A DNA stretch of 64,000 nt. It comes from Zoroaster sp. YZ-2022 (taxonomy: Eukaryota > Echinodermata > Asteroidea > Forcipulatida > Zoroasteridae). A model generated the notes under the pieces. That model was given only the letters and a program-made list of their open reading frames with translations, made no database searches and was not told the DNA's origin. The translations under genes and the position numbers were made by a program. Position 1 is the stretch's first letter, and every line of letters starts with the position of its first letter. Where the stretch lies: the NCBI GenBank assembly GCA_029582265.1, contig CM055830.1, forward strand, positions 34,466,718 to 34,530,717. The letters run 5' to 3'. Shown one piece after another: positions 35,901 through 46,293 of this stretch.

Positions 35901-38900
35901 ACAAAGCGCTATCTCCACGGTGTCTTCGCCACGGCGATTCAACCCGAGATTGAGGCCACGGCCAAAAAGATTTGCGACAATGCGTGTGATACGCACATAC
36001 CTACGTTATGGCAGTATAGTCAGGTACCGGCGGCACCGATGCGGTGAAATCACAACATTGTACCAACTCGATCCAATTAAACTTGCCTTGGTAGCTAGTT
36101 TGCTCCTTTTGTCTTTCCTATGGGATGTAGGCCTAAGACCAAACCAAAAAAATTAAAATATATATATATTTTATTTTTAAAGTAGGCCTAATACAAAATA
36201 AACAGATTAGGGCCTAAACATTTATTTATTTATTTGAGATGGTTAAGGTACAATGTAGCTATAGGACTACCAGTTTACCTGGATCCTCCACCAATCATCA
36301 CACGGAATTAAGGTGGGGGTGATGGAACAGGGAGCCGTCTACCTGCTGGCTCTTGTAAGTTCCTGCTTATGGCTGAAGGTGGATTCAGTTAATTTATTTA
36401 GTCCGTATGACACTAATGATGTTTGTCAATTGTCATGTTAGTGCTTGTTAGGTAAAATTTGATTTGCTTTGCTGTAGTGTTTGGATAAAATTTCCTTTTT
36501 TGTCCTATTTTGAAGGATACGCAGCCAGACTTATACGAGACTAGCGACCTTCCTGAAGATGATCAGCAACAAGACACGGTAGGATGAGTAAAATTCCCAC
36601 ACATTTAAGGAAAACAATTGGGTAGAATGTCGTATCCGACCACTACTTTTTCTCATTCAATATAACCAATAATGTAATCTTACCTACCCAGTAAGGTGGA
36701 GAACATATGGATGATGATGGACATCAAATTATTCCAGGATATTTTATTGAAAAATCAGGTATTTTTGGTAAACAATGACTTCCTCAGTCATGTCAGTCTG
36801 ATCTTGTCAACTCCCCTGTTAGTGACCAACACGGTCATTGTACATGCACAGTGGCAACTATAGGATCCTTCTATTTTCTGAAGGGGAGGATTTTTTTAGA
36901 AGGGAATTAAAGTACGAAAATCATCATAAAAGTGGATTTTAAAGATAGTTTTCAATTTCTGTACCCCATAAAATCAATAGAATCATTTTTTAAGTGGTTA
37001 GTGGTTGCAAAAAAATTCCAAAAACCCCTTAAAAAGTGGCGGTCAGATACGAATTTTTTTCCAAAGAATAAAAGAACTTTAAACCATTTCTTTTCTTTTC
37101 TTTAAGTAAAATAGCAGCGTTCCGATGAAAAATAACATTTCCTGAAATTGTCGAATTTGTAGAAATCTGCAGCTTTGTTACTTTCCTTTTTGTATCTCAT
37201 TAAAATAACAAAGCGTTGAATATTTATCCTCACAGGAAGAGTTGAAAAGTGAGAGTGTAGAACAACTCAATGTCGACCCTAACGTTGCCTTCAGCAAGTT
37301 CAAAGACAAGAAGTTACAGAGTGGTAAAATAGGTAAGAATCGTCAATAAGTCCTCTGTGCAATCAGTCGTCTGCCAGATTTGTACAAGTAGAAAGAATGA
37401 TAGAGTTTCCATATCCAGTCATTCAGATAATATGACAGGGGCGTGGCTGCCCCTTCTATTGCAGAGCATGTAAATTTATAAGATGTTTTTTGTGTGCCGC
37501 CATTTTTTGTGAGGCCCTCCCCACCCCCTTGCTTTTGCCACGTGCCCCTCCTTTTTTGAGACCCCGAATCTGCCCCTGACATAAATGTACATCAGTATAT
37601 CTTCAGTGATGACAATATCAACAAACATGTTTTGTGTACTGTACATGATGCATGACATGTTGAAAGTCGTCCCACAACTGAAGACATGTGATTGGCCATT
37701 TTCCTTTGATTGCCTTAGACCAGGTTGGTCATGTGATGTGTATCAGGCACTGATTGGTCACCATCTTTTATGAATGGCGATAGCACAATTGAACATTATC
37801 CCTAACCTTCCCAAATCCTCCAAAATCCTCTTTGCCAAAGTGAAGGATTGAGGTTACATGCTACATGCTCTTTGCTAAAGTGAAGGATTTTGGAAGATTG
37901 AGGTTATTAGGCATACTTGCCTTTCCATGGTACATGTACATCCATGTTTGTTGTAGTGATTGCAAGGTCAGTGCTTGGGTCAGTGGACACTGTTTATTGC
38001 TCCATGCATGCAGGGAAGGGTCCCTGGCCATGTACATGTATCACAGATTATAAACACATGTGTGCATACATGTCATGTGCTTGCTTTACTACTGAAGGAT
38101 TTTGGAGGATTCAGGTTATGTGTAAGCAAATGGGCCTAGGGAGATAGGGTTAAGTTGATTGCATGACTAGTTTTTGCATTTTCTTATGAGAGAGCTCTTA
38201 TATGGTTCTACAGCAAACCCATCAATGTATTTTGTTTCAGATTTTTCTGATCGTGTTAGCCATTCAAGAAGAACAGGTTACTATGTGCCGAGGACAGAGT
38301 ATGAAATAGTGAGTTCAAGAAATATAAAAACGTTTGTCATTAATCATACATTTAGGGCAAATACAGGACAAGAAGATGTTGGAGAAAATTGTTGGTTGAG
38401 TATTTCATCATTTATGGACTGAAACCCAAACCAAACCTCAACCCAAGTTTGATTTGAACCGATTCATTTCCACATGAGAATGACTGCAAACAATTCTGAA
38501 TAACACAATGAATTTAGCTGAAACATTCCTGTACATATCTCTGAATTCTTACAAAGTGTAAATGCACCAATGCCGTACAATCCCTGTAACAAAAGTGGGA
38601 TTATTTATGGTGTTGAAATGTAGTTTTTATTTTGTAATTAAACCTATATAAAATGTTGCCCATTTTTACCAGCTTGAAGATGGAACAGAGGTCAAAGAGT
38701 CCCCTGTACAGAAATTCCAGAGATTGCAACATGAGATGAGAGAGCTCTCTGATGAAGTTGAGCAACTCAAAGTAAGTTTGTCTTGATTTGACAACATGTT
38801 GCCGGAAAAATATCATGGAATTCTTTCCCACACAACATCCGTAACATCAATGCTCTCAATCAATTGACACAGTTGTTTTAATCTTCATTATAATTTGCTT

Positions 38901-41900
38901 TTTCCATGGTTTCTGATTATTATTCTTTTCTGGAGGTGTCCTGTTATGCGTCCTGTATCCTTTAGAATTTGAACTCAGTATTTTAACTTTTATTTATTTT
39001 TAATACAGCAAACATCAGCAGGTTTTGAATCTCTGTATGCCACTGAATCAACCACTGATGATTGAACCCAACTATTTCATGTTTGATATGATTTCCACAG
39101 CAAACAGCAGAGGATTCCAAGTCTTCCGGTGTCACTCCAGATACCATGCTCCAGCAAGTCAAAGCTCTTCAGGAACAGCTGTATGGCCTTCACCTTGAGA
39201 AGATCCTGGGGTCAGATGCCATGGTTGAGGCTGCCGACCCACAAGGAACTCTACCAAAGTAAGATTAGAACCGACCCCCCCCCCCCCCCACAAAAAAAAA
39301 AAAGAAGTTTAATCCAGGGAAAGATTGAGTTTCCTCATTTGACATCATTTGTTTCCAGCAAACACAATGAAATGTTTGAGGCTTTGCACGGCTGAGTATC
39401 GTTATTGGTTCACAAAAACGACATGTGGGTTAAATCTCAACTATCGCTAAGTGAGATTGTGATTCTTTTTTTATATTTTTTTATGAAAGGTTGCCAAAGC
39501 ACAAGGCTCTTAAATGCCACTCAAAGTGCAGGCTAGAACTAAAGGAGGGGGGCGAATAAAAAAAATCAAAAAAATATTCTGAAAAGTTGAAATTTGCTGT
39601 CACCTGATGCTTTTCTGTCAATACTTGGAGCTTTCCCACCTGACTGAAAGATTACTCCACTCTAAGATGTACATTCACATTGCTCTTGAATGTCTGGAGT
39701 AAAGCATGTATCCAGGAGAGAGTTCCACACTGATGTTTCTCGTTGGAAAAAGCTGCTCTCGTGGGAGGTGGTACTGTATTGGCAGTACTGTACTAGAGTA
39801 AGCATACTCATAGAAGCAGTTTTGCCTACATTACTAATGTGTACCTTACCTCTGATACCTTTTCCCTCTCATTGCAGGAAGTTAATAAGCCAACTGGATG
39901 CCTACAAGAATCTCAGTGTGCAATCATCAGGGAAAACCCCTTCCAAGTCTGGCCAGAAGATCAAAGATGGCTGCGTCACATATGAGCTCCATTACAACCA
40001 AGAACAAGCCAAGTTTGCTCAACTTTCCAAGGTGAAGATCTAAGTTATTACCAAATTGTTGGTCAGTGTAAAAACAACCTCACAGTTTAACCCTAACTCC
40101 CTAGGCCCACTTGCTTACACATAACCTAAATCGTCCAAAATCCTTCAGTAGTAAAGCAAGCACATGACATGTATGCACACATGTGTTTCTAATCTGTGAT
40201 ACATGTACATGGCCAGGGACCCATCCCTGCATGCATGGAGCAATAAACAGTGTCCACTGACCCAAGCACTGACCTTGCAATCACTACAACAAACCTGGAT
40301 GTACATGTACCATGGAGGAAGGAAGGCAAGTATGCCTAATAACCTCAATCCTCCAGAATCATTTTTTGGACAGACCAACATGTACCATGTTACGTCAATT
40401 CTCCATTTTCATCCAATGCCAAATATAGCCTGATAACCTCAATCCTCCATAATCCACCAAGCAAATAATCACATCTGCCCTCAATTTCCACATAACCTCA
40501 ATCCTTCAAAATCCTTCACTTTGGCAAAGAGGATTTTGGATGGTTAGAGTTAATGTTAATGTGGTCATAGTGCAGCTAGTTATTATTTAGTTCTTCTGGG
40601 TCCGTTTACTGCAAATAATCTGGAAGTGCTTGGGGTTCAAAGTCCGTATACACTTTGGGTAAAATGTCTGTAAATGTATAAAAAACAACCTAGTAATAAT
40701 AATAATAATGTGTGGACTTATATAGCGCACGTATCCACCAACTGAGTGGTGCTCAAGACGCATATTATTACCCCTGCTCATAAGGCTCATAAATCATTCC
40801 TGAAACCATCTCAGCTCCCTGGGGAGTATACAGCTCAATTGCTGCCATTACAGCACATATAGGGCTAATCAACCAACTCTGCCCTCACAGGTACCCATTT
40901 AACCCCTGGGTGGAGAGAAGCAATTATGGTTAAGTGTCTTGCTCAAGGACACAAGTGTCACGGCCGGGATTCGAACCCACATTCTGCTGCTAACACCAGA
41001 ACTTGAGTCCGGTAAGCTAGACCGCTCGGCCACGACAATCCAGTTTCATTTTATTTCATTGTGTCATTTAACAAGAAAATAGTGAGAATGCATTCAAATT
41101 GTTTGTATTCATTCCAAACGTGGAATTTCTGTCTTTGGACCACCGAAAATTTATTTTAAAAAAATATTTCACTTATTTTACCAAAACGATAACACCTGTG
41201 AACAAAATATTTCAAGGAATAGTTTCAGATATTATTATAAAGTTTTCACCAAATAAGATTCATGTAAAACTGTATTCATTTACATTTCTCAAAAATTACA
41301 AATGAAGTTTATGGGCTTTAAACCATATTTTCTTCTCCTTGTGACCTAGGTGTCGGACCTGGAGCAGAGACTCGCCAGCTTAGAGGCTGTTATCGGAGAA
41401 GATCCTAAGAAACTTGTGAGTGTATATTTTGTGACCTCATTACTGTAAAGCCATGCTTCCCACTACTATTTTATGCAAGGTGTATTTATTTTTTTTAGCA
41501 ATAGCAAAATTCTGACATAAATTGCTGAAAATTTGCTGGTAAAACAATGAAGAAAAAAAAGCAATACATCTTTCAATGAAATGTAAATGTTTGTCATTGT
41601 GATGGTAAACCTTTTAATATAAGTGTATGTCTTTGTCTTTTCAAATGTTTTTAATTTTTTCATGATATTTGTTTATTCACAGTCTTTCATAACTACTGAC
41701 ACAAGCTCCAAGAGTCTCATGGTAAGATTCATTTGTTTTTCCCCATTTCAAATTTGAGATTATTACTCCAAAATGTTTCATCTTTTTGGCAAGCGTTCAA
41801 AAATACGTCCTCCAAAAGTATTTTCTAATGCTTTCGTTTAGACTTGGAATTCACGGCGACCATTTCACTGGGCTCCACTATAACTGCAGTACAATATATT

Positions 41901-44900
41901 CTGCACAAATTGTTTTCTACTCAGTCTAGTGCTGCTCTTCAGGTGGGGTGTCATGGTCGGGCGGTTTAGTGCATCGGATTTGTGTTCTGATGGCTGAGTC
42001 GTCAGAGTGTGTGGGTTCGAATCCCAGCCGCGACCATGGTGCTTGTGTCCTTGAGCAAGACACTTTACCATAATTGCTGCGAGGGCCGAATTGAACCCAG
42101 CCACTGGGGATGTACAAGCCAGTGCATGCTTAGTGCCAGTCCCAAGCCCGGATAAATGGGAGGGTTGCGTCAGGAAGGGCATCCGGCGTAAAACCTATGC
42201 CAAATCAAATATGCGGATCATGATCCGCTGTAGCGACCCCTAACGGGAGCAGCCGAAAGAGGACAACAACTAGTGCTGCTCTTCAATACCTTGTGCGTCA
42301 GTCTGTGGAATGCAACATCATAAATGACCCAAATTCATTGTTCTTGGAGTACTCTGCCGTGAACTAGGTTATTACATGACTGGCACACTTTATGTAAGTA
42401 ATAGACCTCGACAGGAAATTACATCATCAAATTATTCCCTCCTCCAATAGGAAGCCGTATCACAGCTTCAGACACAGACAAGCCTTCTAGAACCCATCCA
42501 GCTGGACCATGCCGACGCCCGCATCCAGAGCCTCCTACAACATCTTAATCAAGTCAAGGAGAAGAAGAAGACGGCCGAGGATGCTGGGAAGGAAAGCAAG
42601 GTCAGGGGTCATGCTGGCTTCCAGTAAATTATTGTAAAACATTTGCAGTAAATTTATCAGGAAATTCGCGAGATAACCCCAAAACCAGGCAGCTTTTAGG
42701 TTATTACTGTAGATCTGCATACAATGTTTGCTTTGTGTTTACACTGACATCTCCAAATAATCAACATATTATACACATTTTTTACCTGAGAAAATGAATT
42801 AGGAATTCCATCTGTAAATCAGACAAAATTGCTTAGCAGATTTTCTTGGTTACCAGCCAAACTTGCACATAAAATGAATGTACTTTGGCTGATAGTCTGT
42901 TTTATAAGGCTTAGCAAAATTATTTGCTAAGCAGCTCTTTGATATTGGCCCCTCGTCTGTCGTAGGGTATAGCCAAAGTTGGCTTCTGCTTACTTCATTC
43001 AATAAATGGGTAAAATCAATAACTTGATTATTCAAGATGAAATAGCAACATAGTTTGTATGTGTGTATTAACTGCGGGTGGAGGCCATTTCAGTTTATCT
43101 TGAAACCAATTTTACTTGTTTTCCTCAAAATGTTTTTGATGATAAGAACTTGTTTCCTTAACTGTTGTCCATCTACTACAAATCAGGAGATACCAGATAA
43201 AGTGGTGAATAAGGTACAAATGATACTCGCTTGACCATTAGTGAAATATCATTGTGCATGAGAGGTACCCAACAAGTTTGTCTCTTTTTCTCTCAATAAG
43301 GAACCATTCCAGACAGATACTTGTTGGTATCTTTACAGCAAACATCTCTTTGAGTAATTTTGAAACTCGCTTAAAAAAAAGAGATGTGTGACATTCCTAA
43401 ACCCTTTCAGTAACTGGCTAGACACACTGCTCAATGCAACAAGATCCATCCACAAAAATTGCAGATTTGTTTTCTCTGCTCACTAACATCTAACAGATGT
43501 TAATATTTGTTGCGTTCTGTTGCATTTCAAAAGTGCAGGTCGGTCGATTATTGCTGCCCTCATTCAAAGGATATGCCCAGATTTTCACAGCAGAAACTCA
43601 TTCTTGCCGAGTACTTAAATCATGGATTCTTAGATAATTCATCAACTCAAGTGATAAAGATTTGTTGGTGCTATAGAACAAACCAACCGGCTCTTCTCAA
43701 AGCCATCACTTTCATTACATGGTGTACCCGAAAGAACTCAATAACATCTGTCTCCACCACGCAAAGCCTCAAATCCTATTTGTTGGTGCTGTCGTTTATA
43801 GATATATTTTGTGAAAGGTGTGGTCTGTGTCATTTCACCAGCCCATTCTTTTTTCCCAAGCATGGTCATACTTCTATTTGGAAACTCAAAAGTAGTTTTG
43901 TTTAAAGTAAAGCTATATTTGTTTACACGGTGGTTTTTCATTTATTTCATTTCATCTGATCTGGTCAAAAGAGTTTCTTTTCAATTTGGAATCTTTAATT
44001 GGCAGTTTGACTCAATTATGCTTGCTGACTTACTCCCAAAGGGGTTGGTAACCATGGGAACTAACCAGAACCCCTTGGAAATCCATCTTCTGTAGAGTCA
44101 GACATTTCAGCATGTCCCGACACCATCTCTCCCATACTCTTAATGGAGTTTGTGGTGCTGTATTTGCACGATCGGTACAGCCAACTTCATGCCCTGTGAC
44201 AATTATCTGAGGATGACGTCAAATCAGACTCCCTCATCCCTGATGTAATTAGTTGGTCATGTATGTATTTTTACTCATAATCTGATTGTTATTTCATTAC
44301 AGCTGGTTAATTTTTACACTTTTAGTCATCATTACCCCCCGTATTCAGCTTTATGTAATTTCATAATAATGAAGTTTGTTCAGAGTAACAATTGGGAATA
44401 TCCTAAAGTTTGGTTTTCGAATTATGACGAAATTCGGCAAAGGTGAAGCGGCGTTTACACAGCATCCTGTTAACAGTTACATAATTGGTTTCAGCCTCAC
44501 ACGCTGATTGACAAGTTTTAGACCAGCATGCATTACACAGATCGGCGTGTTTGCGAGCTGTGGTATTTGCGAAGAAGTCAGTTTGAGTGTCACTCCTTGT
44601 GCTACATCGTGTAAATACATGGTAAATGCACATGGTTACCTATGGTTACAGTCTTAAGCACTGATCAACACTTTTTAGACGAGCATGCATAATGCAGATC
44701 GACGTGTACCTGTGCAGTATAGTATTTGCAAAGACGTCTATGTAATATGTTAAGTCATCCATTCATTTCACTGACTATTTTGTGTATTCTATGATAGATC
44801 TCGGAGCTATATGACATGGTAGAGAAATGGGATGGCATCGCAGACACCATCCCTGCCGTTGTTGAGCGTCTACAAGCTCTCAAAGACCTCCATGAACAAG

Positions 44901-45980
44901 GTATGCTCGACAACATAAACAATGTGGAGAAAGCCCACATTCTACATGTGGTCAAACAACCGCAGGGGAAATTTAAAAAAGGCCATGAACAAAACAAATT
45001 ACATCTTTCAGGCAAGCAACTCTTCTGCAGATCCGGAAAAAATCTAAATCAAATACGATAAAAACAAAAATCACATTTTTCAATCTCAACACATTTGGGG
45101 TGTATACCCGGAAAAGGTCAAACGTTTGTCTACAATTTCTTATGTATAATGTGTAAATGCCAAAGTGTGAATATTAGAATTATTATCTCTGTTCAACAAC
45201 TATTTCTGTGAATCACCATCAACTTGACATGTTTTAGGTAATACTTTTTGTGGACGGAAAGTCCATTTCAAGGACTGAATCATGAAAGGTGCTTTGCTAT
45301 TGTCTGCAACCGAAGTGATTAATATGGATTAATGAATAGGAAACCATGAAATTTAGGAATTTCTAAAATGGGTTTCTTTTTGTCTCTGACAGCGTTACAG
45401 TTCAGTCAGGCTTTGAGCCATCTTGATTCGGCACAGCAGCAGCTAACATCAGGTCTTAACAACCAAGACACACTACTCAAAGAGGTATTGGAGATTTATC
45501 AGTTTCTTAAATCTGATTTTCACAAGAGTGCGCGCTCTCTGCATGTTATTTCATGTGTCCCACAGTATGTTACAGGGAAGGTACAACATTGGTTATGTTG
45601 TAAAAACTGCTTATATGAGTATGCTTACTCTCTTTGAATCAAGATATACATATACAAGGTACAACATTGGTAATGTTGGCAAAACTGCTTCTATGAGTGT
45701 GCTTACTCTCTTTGAATCAAGATATACATATACAAGGTACAACATTGGTAATGTTGGCAAAACTGCATCTATGAGTATGCTTCTTAAAAGTACCAGCACC
45801 TTAGACAAAATTATCAGCCTTACACAATAAGTTTCGCATGACAATTCAACTTTCTTTTAAGATTTTTGTTTTTATTTTCTTATTGTTCCACAGCTGAAGA
45901 ATTCCTTCGCTGCTAACATGGCCGCCATCCAGGCAAACTGCCAATCGTTGGAGGAACGCATGAGTAAATTCCAGAAATAA
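32988..45980 (+). CDS. DCTN2: Dynactin subunit 2 (dynamitin, p50), complete, 14 coding exons
   Basis: Dynamitin is the p50 subunit of the dynactin shoulder complex, which links p150Glued to the Arp1 filament and supports dynein-driven transport. Coding exons are 32988-33023, 36516-36578, 37236-37332, 38241-38308, 38673-38771, 39101-39258, 39878-40031, 41350-41415, 41683-41721, 42451-42600, 43187-43213, 44798-44900, 45393-45484 and 45894-45980. They total 1239 nt: 412 residues plus TAA, close to the roughly 400 residues of vertebrate DCTN2. All junctions are GT-AG and in phase. The N terminus MADPKYANLPGI and the following DLYETSDLPEDDQ are near-identical to the family. Further landmarks are VDPNVAFSKFKDKK, DFSDRV...RRTGYY, the coiled-coil stretch VQKFQRLQHEMRELSDEV, YELHYNQEQAKFAQLSKV and the C-terminal helices ending SLEERMSKFQK. 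The 27-nt exon is the least certain; leaving it out keeps the frame. No TATA box is seen. The start ATG sits inside an AAGATGGCGG (YY1-like) motif. Confidence 0.95.
33725..34005. repeat. Diverged tandem duplication, two units of about 160 bp
   Basis: TTACTCAAATCTGAG ... CCCTGATTTAATTAAA ... ATTGGACTGGAAA occurs in the same order at about 33731-33843 and 33890-34000. Confidence 0.75.
34109..35549. mobile_element. hAT-like element, CTTGGGCGATA family, long copy (1.44 kb)
   Basis: TAGGCTTGGGCGATA at left and ATCGCCCAAGCTTA at right. Perfect 8-bp duplication GGTCTAAC at 34101-34108 and 35550-35557. Subterminal CGATAT-rich zones on both sides. A unique central kilobase has no recognisable transposase. 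Confidence 0.88.
35785..36043 (+). pseudogene. Unrecognised coding-like remnant with one frameshift
   Basis: One frame reads DAAFRKFENEVEVEYVIYVF and continues to about 35923. After a one-frame shift near 35925 the text goes on as FATAIQPEIEATAKKICDNA and ends at a TGA near 36043. Codon use and composition look protein-like, unlike neighbouring introns. I do not recognise the family. It could be a retrotransposed gene fragment or a transposon gene piece. Confidence 0.35.
36620..37062. mobile_element. Inverted-repeat element, GGGTAGAATGTCGTATC family (copy 1)
   Basis: Left GGGTAGAATGTCGTATCCG, right GGTCAGATACGAATTT. Inverted relative to 59304-59758, and lies in DCTN2 intron 2. No clear target duplication here. 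Confidence 0.78.
37796..38153. mobile_element. TTAA-type MITE, CCCTAAC family, single 44-bp unit, reverse orientation
   Basis: TTAT-CCCTAACCTTCCC at left, GGGAGATAGGG-TTAA at right. Contains one 44-bp unit. Ends 88 bp upstream of a DCTN2 exon. Confidence 0.86.
39775..39860. repeat. Fragment of the ACAACATTGG dispersed repeat
   Basis: GTAAGCATACTCATAGAAGC ... ATTACTAATGTGTACCTTACC, reverse of the unit at 45578-45790. Lies just before a DCTN2 acceptor. Confidence 0.65.
40087..40553. mobile_element. TTAA-flanked MITE, CCCTAAC family, single unit with extra internal segment
   Basis: TTAA-CCCTAACTCCC at left, TGGTTAGAG-TTAA at right. One 44-bp unit, and an added stretch around 40360-40480 not found in 28168-28534. 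Confidence 0.82.
40695..41043 (-). mobile_element. tRNA-derived SINE with (ATT)n tail (copy 2)
   Basis: Same layout as 8444-8797: tRNA-like head at 40960-41040 with A and B boxes, CTTGAGCAAGACACTTAACC core, GCGCTATATAAGTCC tail and ATT repeats. Lies in DCTN2 intron 7. Confidence 0.85.
41942..42269 (+). mobile_element. tRNA-derived SINE with 16-bp target duplication
   Basis: tRNA-like head with B box GGTTCGAATCC, core GTGTCCTTGAGCAAGACACT, and a tail with GGAAGGGCATCCGGCG and GCGACCCCTAACGGGAGCAG. Flanked by the perfect 16-bp duplication CTAGTGCTGCTCTTCA at 41926-41941 and 42270-42285. The tail resembles 3' ends common in fish SINE/LINE pairs (from memory of family style). Confidence 0.9.
42601..44797. 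other. DCTN2 introns 10-11 around the 27-nt exon
   Basis: Contains a TTTGCTTAGC-type dispersed repeat (42830-42955) and two related segments at 44505-44583 and 44665-44740 sharing TTTTAGAC.AGCATGCAT. Long chance reading frames around 43507-43905 look non-coding. Confidence 0.7.
45578..45790. repeat. 78-bp tandem repeat, about 2.5 units
   Basis: ACAAGGTACAACATTGGTAA ... ACTCTCTTTGAATCAAGATA repeats with a 78-bp period. Related pieces occur at 24809-24878, 39775-39860, 47266-47602 and around 51345-51399. Lies in the last DCTN2 intron. Confidence 0.9.
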
Positions 45981-46287
45981 CTCCACGTTGAGATCTTACT
46001 TATATATTTATTCCCTTGTAAAGATTATGCGCATATTCTCCACACACTGTTGAATGTGACTATGTAATAAGATGTGTGCGGTCAGCCCGGGTGACAAGAA
46101 CTGGCAACATTCTTTTACAGTCCTAAGGCCAAAATTGTTTAAGCATTTGGACGTCCTGTGGGTCACCTCCGTATCCCCACCCCCCTCGTCATTGCCTTTG
46201 ATTCGCTAAATTGTTATACACTTTTGTTTACATTGATATCAGAAATAATGTTTTATCATCAACTTTTGTCTTGCATTTTTTTGTTGA

Positions 46288-46293
46288 AATAAA
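46288..46293 (+). terminator. DCTN2 polyadenylation signal (AATAAA)
   Basis: First clear AATAAA downstream of the DCTN2 stop codon, about 305 nt into the 3'UTR, followed by a T-rich stretch. A later AATAAATAAA-like signal near 48170 would give a much longer UTR. Confidence 0.6.

Larger units (their letters stand above)
33024..36515. other. DCTN2 intron 1
   Basis: Holds a diverged tandem duplication (33725-34005), the hAT-like element 34109-35549, and a coding-like remnant (35785-36043). The rest is unremarkable. Confidence 0.8.

Noticed and set aside
43507..43905. 132-codon open frame in a DCTN2 intron
   Set aside because: No recognisable motif, low-complexity Ser/Phe/Cys content, inside an intron of a well-defined gene.
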